A DNA stretch of 64,000 bases from Otatea glauca (taxonomy: Eukaryota > Streptophyta > Magnoliopsida > Poales > Poaceae), in the NCBI GenBank assembly GCA_036346275.1, contig CM070727.1:8547760-8611759 (forward strand), read 5' to 3'. The position numbers and the translations under genes are program-made. This document shows, piece by piece, positions 11,876-23,560 of the stretch. The notes under the pieces were generated by a model that was given only the letters and a program-made list of their open reading frames with translations, did not search any database and had not been told where the DNA came from. Each line of letters begins with the position of its first letter. Positions within the stretch are counted from its first letter, which is position 1.

Positions 11876-12497
11876 ATTCAAGTCCTCTCACCATCTCTTT
11901 TGCGTAAAGGTGCTTCGAAAATTTCAAAATTACGAAATGGTCCTAAAAATTTACAAAGAAATTTTATATTGAAAAAAACTGGCGCAGCGTAGCACGCAGT
12001 CCCAACCTAGTTTTACTTATACAAGAAACTCGTACCCCCTATCGGCCGTCCAAGCAAACATGTTTTCCATAAGGAACCAAGAACTTTGGTTTTCTCGAGA
12101 ACACACCAAGGTAACAAAGAACATGCAAACCAATCAATGTGAATATTATAATTTTATTAGGTTTTTTAAATATATTATAATAAAAAATTAGTGGTCAAAA
12201 TTAAATTTTGGGGACCGTGTCGATGTTCAAAACAACTATTTGTGACTGGAGGGAGTACTTTCTAGTATGTCCCTATTTATTCTCTCTTAACCATGTGTAT
12301 TTACACTTACCATACACAAAGTATTCTCTCTCATCTTTCCAAAACAATTATGAGAGGTATCTAAGTCATTTTCTTCTAAACCTTTTTCAATTTCACCGAC
12401 ACCTTAATCTCTATGTACGCCTTATATTTCTCAATGGAGCATGAAGTGTTAGTGTGATTCATGCCTCATTATGTTCTCTCGAAGACCTAAGTTGCTT

Positions 12498-13280
12498 TGA
12501 GGGTGCGTTTGGTTGACGGAATACTATGAGAATTCCTAGAAATCCTTCAATAATCCTATGAGATTATATTGTTTGGTAAAACAACAAAAAATCGGAATTA
12601 AGATCTAAGATTACATTGGGAACCATATTACCACCAATTTCAGGTTTTTGTTTCCCATAGAAAAGGGGGTCTATCTTAAATTACAAAGGGAAAAGAATCT
12701 TTGCAATTGCGCTTTTATCATTTGCTTCGATTTGTCATATTCAATTTTTGAACTTTTGGAATTCAAAATCCAAATTAAAGAATATTTTCTCAAAATACGA
12801 ATTCTGGAACCAAAATATCAACAAATTGAATCCTAAATTTCAGAATCTTAAATTCAGACAATTTAACTGTCAAAATTCAAATATTCAAGTTTGCATTTTG
12901 ATTTTTTTTGAAATATTGAATCTTAAAATTTGAAATCCCAAATTATAGATTTAAAAATTCAAATTCCTAGAATTTAAATTTTACAAATTCGAATTTTGAA
13001 AGTTTTGATTTTAAATTTCAATTCCAAAAATTTTAAAATCCAAAATTAGAAATTTTGAATCATAGGATTGAAATTATGAATGTTACGATTTTAAATTATG
13101 TGAATTTAAATTGTAAAATTCAGATTTTAGTTTTAAATTTAATATTTATAAATGTTAACCTTCAGGGTTTAAAATTTCAAATCATATAATTTAAATTTGT
13201 GGACTCGTTGGTTCAAATTATAAAATGTTTAAACTATTATAAAGAATATTTTATAGTTTTCTTCGAACCAATCAAACGTT
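12498..13280. mobile_element. Tourist/PIF-Harbinger-like element with AT-rich interior
   Basis: The left end GGGTGCGTTTGGTT (12501) and the right end AACCAATCAAACGT (to about 13279) form an imperfect inverted pair. Both are flanked by TGA. The interior is a long run of AT-rich words related to AAATTCAAAT/ATTTGAATTT, low in complexity. It carries no transposase. Confidence 0.45.
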
Positions 13281-14055
13281 GAAATTACGCATACCACGCA
13301 CGCTTGAAGTCAGGCCATCCATTTACCAGCGGTTGAATAGAAAATTAGAGAATGGAACGTGGGCTTCACTGATTAGTTTCACCAAGCCAATCATTTCCGT
13401 TCAAAGGCATTATTTAGGCAGCCAATCTTAGCTGGTTGATGCTATCATAAAACGATTAAAACAGGCTCTATCTTATATGCAAGTGTTCGCGGCTAGTCTC
13501 TTCAAAAAGTATCTTTGTCAAATTCTTGGAGAAATTTTGTTTGGTACGAATGGCATCCAAGTTTTTGGCTAATGCACAAAAAAAAAGTCTATTTAGTTGC
13601 TGGGAAATCTGAATAAGTCCACCTATTAGTTCTATAGTATTTCAACATTATTAGTACTAGAATATTTCAACACTAGGCATTGTCACATGGACACATTTTT
13701 CAAACTCCAAAAACCGAAATTAGGTACTACCAAACATACAGAAGAAGCCCAGCTCAGAACCGACCAGAATTACGCGTGAAAACAAAAACAAAAAATGGAA
13801 TATACCCAAATCATCACCAGATTTTGTCATACGTTTTTTTTTTTGGGAAGCATTTGAGAGGAGGATTTTATCGTACGCGGATTGAAGCACCCTTGTCTCC
13901 AAGAAAAACGAGTTGAAGCTTCCAAATGGACAAGCTGCAACAAAAACGCATCTTCACCATTAGATATCGATCCAATGGTCAGTCTGTAGGCACAATTAGC
14001 ACTAACCCCCCTGGTACTACTTGTAATTGCATGTATTAGCCCCGTCTCCTACCTC

Positions 14056-14063
14056 TTTATAAG
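14056..14063 (+). promoter_or_regulatory. TATA box of the AGP gene
   Basis: TTTATAAG lies 111-118 bases upstream of the ATG at 14174, giving a predicted start near 14090 and an 80-90 base leader rich in CT. Confidence 0.6.
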
Positions 14064-14173
14064 CTCCCTAACTCTACTGTCTGAGGCACCATTACGGTAC
14101 ACCACCTCAAGCTAGCCTCTCTCTCACGAGCACAGGCCCCAAACCCTGACGCTAGCTCTCGTTCTCTCCTCCG

Positions 14174-14605
14174 ATGGCGCGCCTTCAGCTTGTGGCTTTG
14201 GCCATGGCGATGCTCTTCGCGGCAGCAGCGGCTCAGGCCCCGGCGGCCACCCCGACGCCCGCCCCCAAGGCGTCCCCCCCGCCGATGATGCCGCCACCGA
14301 CCCCGGCGCCGGTGTCTCCCCCCGCTCAGCCCCCTGCCACCCCTCCCCCGGCGCCCGCGCCGGTCGCTCCGGCTCCCGCCCCCAAGGCCCCGGCCCCTGC
14401 TCCCAAGGCCCCGGCTCCGGCGCCCAAGGCCGAGGCCCCCGCACCCACGCCCGAGATAAGCTCGCCACCGGCGCCGTCGCCGATGGGCCCGTCCCCGTCT
14501 CCCAACGCCGAGGCACCCCCTGCCCCCAGCGCCGCCGCCGGAGTCTCCCCCGCCGCCGCGTGGGCCGCCGCCGCCGCCGTGGCCGCCGCCGCCGCGTTCT
14601 ACTGA
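14174..14605 (+). CDS. Classical arabinogalactan protein, GPI-anchored (143 aa)
   Basis: Predicted cell-surface proteoglycan core protein; classical AGPs carry arabinogalactan on hydroxyprolines and are held to the plasma membrane by a GPI anchor (family knowledge). Seen here: a signal peptide, residues 1-21 (MARLQLVALAMAMLFAAAAA then Q); a Pro/Ala/Ser/Thr core, residues about 22-118, with many AP, PAP and TP dipeptides and lysine-containing PAPKAPAP repeats; and a C-terminal hydrophobic tail, residues about 122-143 (SAAAGVSP then Ala/Trp-rich), typical of a GPI signal. There are no introns. A TATA box lies at 14056. The gene is more than 70% GC, unlike its surroundings, which is common for grass AGP genes. 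Long open frames on the opposite strand here are shadows of the GC bias. Confidence 0.9.
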   Translation: MARLQLVALAMAMLFAAAAAQAPAATPTPAPKASPPPMMPPPTPAPVSPPAQPPATPPPAPAPVAPAPAPKAPAPAPKAPAPAPKAEAPAPTPEISSPPAPSPMGPSPSPNAEAPPAPSAAAGVSPAAAWAAAAAVAAAAAFY

Positions 14606-15535
14606 GAGATCCGCCCCCGTGTTGTAACGCGTCATTAATTTATCCGTCCATTCGAGGGACCCATTTCTCTTCTCCCCTCTCTTCTTCTTTTGTGATGTTG
14701 TTGAGCTGTTAAATTTTTTTCCCTTTTCCTTCTTTTTTCTTTCTTGTTATTTCTATTCCACTCGGCATTCGATTCAGTAGGGACTGCGTCCGTGTGTGTG
14801 GGAGCGTGGCGTGGACAGATTGTTTGGTTGTTGGTGGTGTTCTCCGTTGTATAATTTCCCCGTTAATTTCTTGCATTTCATTCTTTCCCCGTTACTACTT
14901 GCACTGGCCGTGCAGCTTCGTTTGCTAATTATTAGCGCTCGCATCTGTAGATCAGATCTTGAAGAGTGTAGCTTTGCAGATGCTTGTGCTCGTTTGTGCC
15001 AGATGCTCGCTGGTTGACAGTTGACACACAGGTGAAGAGCTACGTACAGCAAGCAGCACGGTGCAGTGCACCAGCCTGAAATGAATGGATCTGAGACACT
15101 GTGCTCCAGATCTGGTCTCCTTTAAAAACCAGTAAAAAACCTGCGAAATGAAATCGAGAGAGAGAGAGCAGTGGAGAGAGGACTGGAGGCCTGTTGGGGA
15201 GCAGCTAGCAATCGAATACTACTACGCTATACGGGTGGGTCCAGTAGCTGAGCTGGGAAATTTTGAGCCTCAGTAAACTTGTCTACAGACGAGATTTTGT
15301 CTGAAAAGATGCGGTTTTCGTAATGTCTTAGATAGTCAAATGAAATTTTACCGTTCTTCGTCAGTGAGTCGGAGCGGTCACCCACCTACCTTGGAGGTGA
15401 CTCCGCCGAGGGGTCGGTGGGCGAACGGTGGCGACGGAGAAATGTTGATGGGGGCTATGGGACAGAGTCCTGCTGCATGTTTCCAGGGGACTGCAACTTA
15501 AATCGTCTCTATAGTCTTACATCATCGGATCGGGT

Positions 15536-15917
15536 CATGGTTCATAAAGCCGACGAAAATCGGTCGGATTTCACGAAAATCGGGTTTGCCGGGCCGGTTC
15601 GGTATTAAAAACCGAACGAAAAACCGATTCGATTCAAATTCAGATTCAAAAAATTTGAAAAAATTTATGTGACGTAAACCAGTTGAAAATCGGTGAAAAC
15701 CGCTCGATTTTCGATGAAATCGAGCGAAAATCGCTCAAAATCGGCTCGAAGGAACATTCACTTGGTCTATCGGTTTTCGACCGGTTTTTCGAGGTTTTCG
15801 ATTTCTTTTGAATTTTTTTCCATTTTTTTTTATTTCTTAACTCTTCTGTTTTTGATGATTTTCGAGCGATTTTCGGCTCGGTTTTTCTGATTTTCGAAAT
15901 CGGTTTTGTAAACCCTG
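15536..15917. mobile_element. hAT-type element, CGAAATTTCGG family, short copy (382 bp)
   Basis: The left end is CATGGTTCATAAAGCCGACG and the right end, reversed, is CAGGGTTTACAAAACCG. The flanks GATCGGGT (15528-15535) and GATCAGGC (15918-15925) match at 6 of 8 positions, as expected for an aged target duplication. The inside consists mostly of CGAAAATCGG-type words and lacks the long AT-rich repeat interior of copies 1 and 3. Confidence 0.65.
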
Positions 15918-17736
15918 GATCAGGCACATGTGCGACCTGGATTAGAATTTTTTTTGATAAACAGTTTTTTGATACAGTACTATAAACAGTATTTTATATT
16001 GTAAAAAAACTAGTTACAGTTCCTACCGGACTGCACGTAATCTCCGTCCGGGGGCTGTGGGGCTGGCAGCACGTGCTGATGCCGATGCCATCCATCCATT
16101 GCTACTCGCAGCGGCCGGCAGACGGGCGCGGCGGTTTGCGGTGCCGATCGAGGCGGGAGGAAAGGAAAAGAATGCGCTGTCTGCCCTCCCCCCGCTGCGG
16201 CACGGCCGCCGCCGCCGCTGCTTACGTGTGCGGTCGCGGGCTGGCTCGCATCCGCATGCGCCTGCCTGCGCGGCGGTACATACGACGTTGCGTCATCCAT
16301 AAGCACGGCGGAAGCAGTGTGCAGCGCTCCGAACCAACGGTACGACGAGCCAGGTTGGTCGTGCAGGCAGCGTTGCTGGCTTTGGCCCGTAGCTGGCAAT
16401 CAGTTCGCTCAGAAGTCAGAACTCAGAAGGAAGCAGTATAATGGTACGGCATGATATATGTACATCAGTGGCTCAGTGCATGCCCTCTTGCTATCGTGTG
16501 ATTGTGCAATCAGTACGCTGGAAAGGCGGATTCGCAGGAATGGTGCACCATAGGAATAGGATCGTATGGCTCCTGTGCCTTTCACTAGTTTCACTTGCAG
16601 CGGTGTTTTAGCAAAAAATTTACGATATATTATACTGGTAGTATATTATAAATAGTAAAAATTAAATTATTCTTATTTCTATACTACCGGAGGAAGTATA
16701 AATAAGTACTAGCTAATCCGATTCATTTGATCAAAAATAATGAATGATCTATATTAAATTTAGTATACTGTAAAAGAGCTGTTTAGCTTAGCCTTTGGCA
16801 CTTCCAGCGACCAACGGCACGGTAGGGATTCAATTTCTCAATAGACATGGGCGTCCGTTTTTTTTATCCAACGGCTGAGTAGCTTCTGCGCTGCAAACAA
16901 TACCAAGCTAGGAACTAGCGGTGCTCACGCACTTAACCACAGCTTGCAACGCATCAGCATTATGCGTCATTCAACTTTGGAGCTGTAAAGAAACTATTAC
17001 ACCTCTTTTGCTTTCCGTGTGGGGGGCAAAAAAAAAAAGGGCTTGGGGAATTGGCTTTTCTGCAGCCAACTATGATCTCATTCAGTGAGGAGCATGTGAC
17101 GATCAAAGCTGGGTTATTATGCGGCGTGTAGGCCTCCCCGGTTCTGCGCCTCTCGTTCGATCGCCGCATTCACAGAAAAAAACGAGGCTCGCCCAGACTT
17201 CCCTTCCCATGGGTCGAATCGAACCAAATGAAACGAAATGAGATGGGATTTTATGAGATACGGCAGCATCTAGCTCCGTTAGGCCGTGCTGCTTTTGGGG
17301 GGCCCACCTGTCAGTCGGCGTGCGCGGGCCCTACCCGGCACGTGTGCCCCATGTGGCGATGTGATGAAGGGCTTGTGGTGGGGCCCACCGGGAGCGTCCA
17401 AAGGTTGGTACGCCTTGCAGTGCATTGCCAACTGATTAAACGCTCTGATTAGCTTTGCCTTTGAGCCTTGACTAACTGATCCAGCTTCGATGGTGCCAAA
17501 TTGAAGTACAGTGATAATTGAGAGTTTTTTAGACAGTGATTTTAATCTTTCAGGTCCTATTATGACTTGGAAGTGTCAATACCCCCCCCCCCCCCCAAAA
17601 AGAATGACCAAAAGAGAAAAGACAATTGACTGACAAATTTGTCCGAGAAGTTTGCTGTTTATCTGAAAACTTACTAGAATTACAAGTAAAATTATCACAG
17701 ACAGGGATCACCTGTAGTTTGAATGGCACTCCCCAT
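15918..17736. other. Intergenic, no supported gene
   Basis: The stretch 16050-16400 is GC-rich and open in several frames on both strands, but no domain, splice signal or initiation context supports a gene. A C-run of about 16 bases lies at 17581-17596. Confidence 0.45.
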
Positions 17737-19190
17737 AAGGTTCCAAATCTCGTCGAATTTCGGATTTCGGACCACCCCGAAATCTAAAGTACCGGTCAGG
17801 GAAAAAAATAAAAAATTGAAATTGCTATAGTAACACGAAATTTCGGTTTTTCTCGATGAAATTTCATGTTTTTGGCCGGTTTTGAGACTTTTAGGGCCGG
17901 ATTTGGACCAATAACCCTTAGAAAAGTCATCTCCTATGAAAACTTGTTGAAAAAACGATTTTTTTTAGACATTTTAAAATTTTGGCAGAAATACTGTCAG
18001 ATTTTTATAAAATTGTACAAGCTTGATAATAAGCTGAGAATTTTATGGTACTATACTTAGTAGTTTAGGATCATAAATAAAAAAATTAAAAATAATTTAA
18101 ATTTATTTGTTATCTTTAAAAAATAAAAAACATAATGAACATAATTGGGACAGATACATTGTCAGAATTTTATAAATTTTCTTGAGTGTGATTATGATCT
18201 AAAATTTTGTGAGAGATTAATAATTTAATCAGTACCATTATATACTTTTTTCAAAAAAATTTAACTTCGTTTGTTTGGTGAATCAAATCTATGTAAGCAT
18301 TGAACTTCGTTTGTTATATTATATTTCAAAAATCAAAAAGAAAAGAACATTACCTTGTGCCTTGTAAGAATTTTATAAATTCACTGGAGTGTGATCATGA
18401 TTCAAAACTTTTATGAGATATTAAGAACTTCCTTATAACCATTCTGTAAAATTTTCAAAAATTTTAAACTTTTTTTATTGCTAAAGAAAATCTATGTATT
18501 GATCATCACACTTTTATCAGGGCGTAGCACTGTCTGAATTTTTAAACATTATTTGAGAATGGTCATCATCTAAAAATTTTAAAGAAACATTAATGTTACA
18601 TAAGGACCATCCACAAAAATTTTCAAAAGTTTTTAACGTGGTTTAGATAATTTTTCATTTTGTTCAAGTTTGCCGGTAAGCCTTTTAACAGGGCAGTAGT
18701 ACTGTTCGGATTTTTAAAAATTCATACAGTTGGATCATCATCTGAAAATTTTATGAGAGCATTAGAGATACATCATAACCATGTAAAAAAAATTCAAATG
18801 TTTATAACGTGGTTTGAACCATTTTGCATTCGGTTCAAAATTGCCGGTTAGTGTTTTATCAGAACAGTAGCAATGTTTGAATTTTTAAAAATTCCACAAA
18901 CTTCAGAATAATCTAAAATTTTTATGGCAATATCATCAATGTGTTGTCAGGACTCTCTAAAAAAAATTCAAAAATTTTTGACATCTTTTGACCCACTTTT
19001 CCGTTGCAAAAAGACCGAAATTTCGAGTATTTTTCGGCAAATTTCGTTTTTTCTCGGTACAAAACAAACCGGATTTGAATTTTTGTTTTTGAATTTCGGA
19101 CGAGATTTGTCCGAAATACCCGAATTTCGCCGAAATTTCGGAATTCGGTCAGGGGTGGTATTTTATCCGAAAACGAAATTTGAATCCTTG
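17737..19190 (-). mobile_element. hAT-type element, CGAAATTTCGG family, copy 3, inverted (1454 bp)
   Basis: Read on the minus strand it aligns with the element at 1318-2380 over the ends and interior: the shared start is (C)A(A/G)GG(A/T)TTNAAAT(T/C)TCG, then CGTTTTCGGAT. The flanks CTCCCCAT (17729-17736) and CTCCCTAT (19191-19198) match at 7 of 8. The interior repeats a landmark (catcatctgaaaatttta) near 18191, 18393, 18564, 18736 and 18907, that is about every 171 bases with one longer step. No transposase is encoded. Confidence 0.78.
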
Positions 19191-20640
19191 CTCCCTATTT
19201 AACAAAGCCATCCGATCCAGTGAATCGATGGGCCAGATCGCCCCAAAATCGTGTGCTACACAGTACTTGGTGGGCTGACAACTAGCCCGCGCTATTACTA
19301 GGGCCCTGTTTTGTTGGGCTCCGACTTTGGGCTCTATGATTGCTACAGTAGCCTCATTTGTTTCTTGTCTTGCGATCAGAAGTCTGAACTCTGAACCATG
19401 TACTCTACTCGAATTCGGTTATCAGGACATGTGCGTTTGTGTTCACCCCGGCGCTCAATGTGGACAGTCGATCAGACACCATTGAACGACGCTCAATGAG
19501 GGAGAAAACGACGAACATGAGCAATCCAACAAAATCAATACGCGGCACACTGACGTTTAAGCTGGTGTAGAAAGACGAATAACCAACCATACTTCAGCAC
19601 TGCACGACTATTTTTCCCCTTCTGCATCACTTCAAACCTGGAAGAAGATTCATCATTACGGTTAGTGACTGGGAAGGCTTCTGCCCTGTCCCTGTAACTC
19701 GGCGTCAGTTAGCTATTTCTTAGCCTCATCTTTTGCAAAAGTTGCTGATGCTAATGTTTGCCATATTGCAGAGAAGTTCAAGAGTTTTCTAGGCAACCTA
19801 GAAAAAGGCAGTAGCTTTTCGCAGGCAGTCGTTAGAAACTTCTAACGACGCGTATTCATCCAACCGACCGGTTCGCTTTCCTCCGTTCCTGCTCCTCCCA
19901 TCTTTTCCTTTGGTTTCTTCTGCTTTTTCCCAAGTGTGAACAGCCCAAATCGCTCTCACCCGACAAAACGCATCGTCACACATCACTCGAGTCTGAATTC
20001 TGGGAGTTCACAATAAGACAGGTAGAAATTGTTACGCATAAACCGGTCTTTCCGCAGCACAAGAATTCCTTGTGAAACAGTGTACTTCTTTCAGGAATCC
20101 TTCGTTTAAACTAGAGTTAAGCATCGTATACCTCGTGAAATCTATCTGTGCACATCCCTGTGCTTGTTAAGCCGATAATAACTAGGCCATATTAGGCAGA
20201 GCTCTTTCTAAGAAACGCGTATGTTCATGTAACCGAAGTCAGACGAGCCTGGAAAGTAGTAACGAAATCGTTGCTACTGAAGGTTAAATAAATAAACTGT
20301 TCGCTTGCCCTCAAAAAGAGATGGAAGCGTACTTTGTCAAAAACACACACACACACACAGAGACGGCAGACGTGTGTGTTGTACTGTCGTTTTTACTTAC
20401 ATCGACCACAAGAGATTTTTACTTACACAAACCACACAATGCTCAGGCACGACGACACACCGGCGGCACACACAAAATACATCACAAACTAACGTACACA
20501 TACATGAGTGCACTGTGCACACGACGAACAATTGCGCGCCGAAAAACGTAGCAGAAATAAGCTCAGTTTATTGTACGAATCAGAATCAACGACGGCCAAG
20601 AACCTGCACTGTCTCTACCCTGACACGCTGAAGATGCGCT
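19191..20640. other. Intergenic and 3' flank of the cupredoxin gene
   Basis: No gene is supported. A short (AC)n run lies at about 20341-20358. The region 20550-20643 probably belongs to the 3' UTR of the minus-strand cupredoxin gene. Confidence 0.45.
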
Positions 20641-20643
20641 CCG

Positions 20644-21239
20644 TCAGAACAGCGCGAGCTTGATCAGAGCGCCCGCGGCCGCGGTGACGACGGAGCCCAC
20701 CGCCGGCTCCAGGGCACTCCCGGCGGAGCCGGCCGGGGTGGCGCCGCCGGAGGGCGTCGAGGGCGAGCCGGGGCCGCCCCCGGCGATGGTTACCGCGAGC
20801 TTCATGCCGCCGGCGCAGTGCCCGGGGATGTTGCAGATGAAGTAGCGCGTGCCGGGGTTAGAGAGCTTGACGGTGGTCGTGCCGCTGTCGTCGTTGCTCA
20901 CAGAGTTGGCGCCGGAGCAGGAGTCGTAGCCGCTCTTGCTCACCTCCGTCACCGTGTGCGTCTTGCTCAAGTAGTTGAACACTGCACAACAATTTCCCGA
21001 CGCGTACCACCTCATTTAGATATATACCTATGTATGGCTAGTGCCAAGAAGCAGAGCTCACTCGACTCACCTAATACGTCACCTCCAGCGAACGTCTTGC
21101 CGCTGGTCCAGCTGGTGTAGTCGACGTTGGTCGTCCAGCCCGACCCATCGCCAACGGTGAACGACGTGGCCGCAGTCATCGCGGCAAAGCTCGCGACGAG
21201 CAGCGCGATGAGAGTGGCGGAAGAGGACGCCATCGCCAT
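20644..21239 (-). CDS. Uclacyanin-like blue copper protein (phytocyanin), GPI-anchored, 168 aa
   Basis: Apoplastic type-I copper protein of the phytocyanin family; such proteins are thought to take part in cell-surface redox processes, with unknown partners. Exon 1 is 21239-21071 (minus) and exon 2 is 20981-20644, joined through a GT-AG intron in a GTG codon (GGDVL-VFNY). Residues 1-24 form a signal peptide. The phytocyanin domain begins SFTVGDGSGWTTNVDY. Copper ligands visible: His in SKTHTV, Cys in YFICNIPGH, His in the same motif, and Met in AGGMKL; an axial Met, not Gln, separates it from stellacyanins. The Cys in YDSCSG and the one in GHC can form the usual disulphide. A Pro/Gly/Ser linker and a hydrophobic tail (VVTAAAGALIKLALF) suggest a GPI anchor. 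Its promoter abuts a copia LTR. Confidence 0.92.
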
Positions 21240-21356
21240 GTGTGTATGCTCAACGGAGCGAGAGGAGAGATTGGTAGGCACAGGGAGGAGAGGGATAAGG
21301 ATATGAATGGATCGATAATCACTACTGTTGCACACTTGACTGGAGGTTGGAGGGTC

Positions 21357-21364
21357 TATTTATA
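21357..21364 (-). promoter_or_regulatory. TATA box of the cupredoxin gene
   Basis: The minus strand reads TATAAATA about 120 bases upstream of the ATG at 21239. The copia LTR starts 98 bases further upstream. Confidence 0.65.
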
Positions 21365-21462
21365 CACGTCACATGGCCGCTAAATTTTCTGGTGATAAAA
21401 TAGAAAGAAAGAGCGAGATATTGCCATATTGGCCCGTGCCGATTTGTTTTTCTGATTGATTT

Positions 21463-21679
21463 TGTTAAGGAACCTCGCTATCGAATAGTCCGGGGTTCCC
21501 GAACAGATCTGAAGTGGAGAACAGAAAGAGAGAGAGACACGTGTTTAGGGAGAGCGAAAGCGGAAATTCTTTATTGCTAATGAATTACGTATACATGGGG
21601 ACCCTCCTCCTTTATAAGCGCTCTCAGGGTTTTGGCATTAGGGACCACATGGGCCTTGGTGGGCTTGGGTTTCTCAACA
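21463..21679 (-). repeat. 3' LTR of the copia element (217 bp)
   Basis: TG...CA ends. A minus-strand TATAAA lies at 21611-21616, pointing toward the cupredoxin gene. It is nearly identical to the right LTR except for a cluster of small indels. Confidence 0.93.
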
Positions 21680-21999
21680 CTCCCCTTGGGCCCTTTTCGC
21701 GAGATGCATATGCCTCATTAAAACTCGGAAAAACCCAGTGGGAAAAATACTTGGAGAAAGAGTACATAGCATCGCTTTACAATGTTGCACGAATTGCCTC
21801 GTTAAAACCTTATGCAAGAAAACTTCATGAAAAACTTGCTAAGGAAAAAGAGTACAATTCTCCCAACTTCAATTGCTAATCTTGAGATTCATGTTGGGTA
21901 TTCATAATTCATCTTGAGATTTATGTGGGAGTATGTGAAATATCTCCCCAAATCTGCACTTCTCTAAGTCTCATCATCCCAATTCCTTTCACGCACCTT

Positions 22000-22442
22000 T
22001 CAAAGGTAGATCTTTGGGAGTGATTTAGTGAACAAATCTGCAAGATTTTCACATGACTTAGTATGCAATATCTTGATCTCGTTCATCTTATGCAATTCGT
22101 GAGCATAGAAGAACTTGGGGTTGATATGCTTCGTGAGATTGCTCTTCACATAACCCATCCGTGCTTGGGCAACACAAGGCGCATTATCTTCATAAATTAT
22201 CGTGGGAGTTTGCTCAATGTTCAAACCACATGACTTACGGATGTGGTGAACCATTCTTCGAGCCATGCACATTCACGAGATGCTTCATACAAAGCGATGA
22301 TTTCGAGTGGTTTGTCGACGTCGAGACAAGAGTCCGCTAGACGACTTCCAAGAAATTGCTGTTCCTCCACATAGGAAAACATAGCCGTTTGGGACTTGCC
22401 GGTATGTGGGTGCGATAGGTACCCAAACATCGGCGTAGCCAA
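22000..22442 (-). pseudogene. Copia RNase H domain, frameshifted
   Basis: The minus strand encodes a copia RNase H tail in two frames: KSQTAMFSYVEEQ and ALYEASRECAWLE (22221-22442), then YEDNAPCVAQ and LTKHINPKFFYAHEL up to ENLADLFTKSLPK (22000-22272). The frame changes near 22250. The NADLFTK-type end is the usual C-terminus of copia polyproteins. Confidence 0.85.
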
Positions 22443-22559
22443 CCAAATTCAATTCATTGTTTCTTCAAAAAGCATCGAGGTCTTTGCTTCCTTGGAGGTA
22501 ACGGAAGATGTCCTTGATCCCTTTCCAATGCCTTTTGGTGGGTTCTCAGATCAGCATCG

Positions 22560-23560
22560 AGCTAGCAAATTCACAATGAACGCAATGTCCGGCCTAGTGC
22601 TATTTGCAAGGTACATGAGCGCTCAATTGCACTCAGATATGGGAATTCTGCTCCCGGGACTTCCTCCCTCTTCTCTAGGTGCTGTATGGGTCTAGGTGCG
22701 CTTGGAGTGACCTTGACCATTGGAGTCTTTGCAGGATATGCCTTTTCAAATCCAAACCTTTCCAACACTTTCTGCGTGTAGGTTGATTGATGTACCAAGA
22801 TTCCTCCTTGGACATGTTCAAGCCGCAAGCCTAAACAAAACTTGGTTTTACCCAAATCTTTCATTTCAAACTCGGACTTCAAGTATGAGCATGCCTCTTC
22901 AATTTCTTCATCCGTCCCAATGATGTTCAAGTCATCTACATAGACGGAGATTATCTGTAATCCATTCGGGATCATTGTATAAACACACATGGACAATCTT
23001 CATTTGTTTGCGTAGCCTTTCTTGAGAGAAAGTCACTCAGCGATTGTACCACATTCTTCTGATCGCTTCACCCATACTGTGATTTCTCCAATTTCACATC
23101 TGCATGTGTTTCTATTTGCTCCATCTTGGTTCGAGATAGGAATTCCTTAGGTACTTTCATGTATATCTCCGAATCCATGTTTCCATCTGGTATCTTTGTG
23201 ACAACATCCATTAGCTTCATTCTCAACTTCAAGTTGATCGCCATTGAGATCAAATATCTAAAGGTAATTCCTCCCATGACCGGAGAATAGGTTTCTTCAT
23301 AATCAACTCCGGACGTTGAGTAAAACCTTGAGCTACAAGCCTTGCTTTATACCTTACAACCGTTGTTTTCATTTCTCTTAGAACAAAGACCCATTTGTGA
23401 CCTCACGGGTTTACATGGGGAGGTGTGCGGCATCTGGCTCAAACACCTCTCTCTTGTTCGGAGAGACTAACTCTGCAGATGATTGCCTTTTTCCATTCTT
23501 CCCAATCTAGCCTTTTCTTGCACTCTGCGAGAGATGCGGGCTCGGGATCATGATCAATGA
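22560..23560 (-). pseudogene. Copia reverse transcriptase, broken
   Basis: Fragments in order on the minus strand: LAECKKRLDWEEWKKAI (about 23530), FRYLISMAINLKLRMKLMDV and YMKVPKEF (about 23270-23140), then the catalytic YVDDLNIIG with FEMKDLGKTKFCLGLRLEH (about 22940-22800), followed by YTQKVLERFGF. Several frameshifts and stops separate the pieces. Confidence 0.85.

Noticed and set aside
14057..14635. Long frames on the minus strand across the AGP gene
   Set aside because: They are Gly/Arg-rich mirror images of the Pro/Ala-rich CDS, without domains.
16010..16441. Overlapping GC-rich frames between two hAT copies
   Set aside because: Open on both strands, Ala/Arg-rich, no start context or domain; probably composition only.
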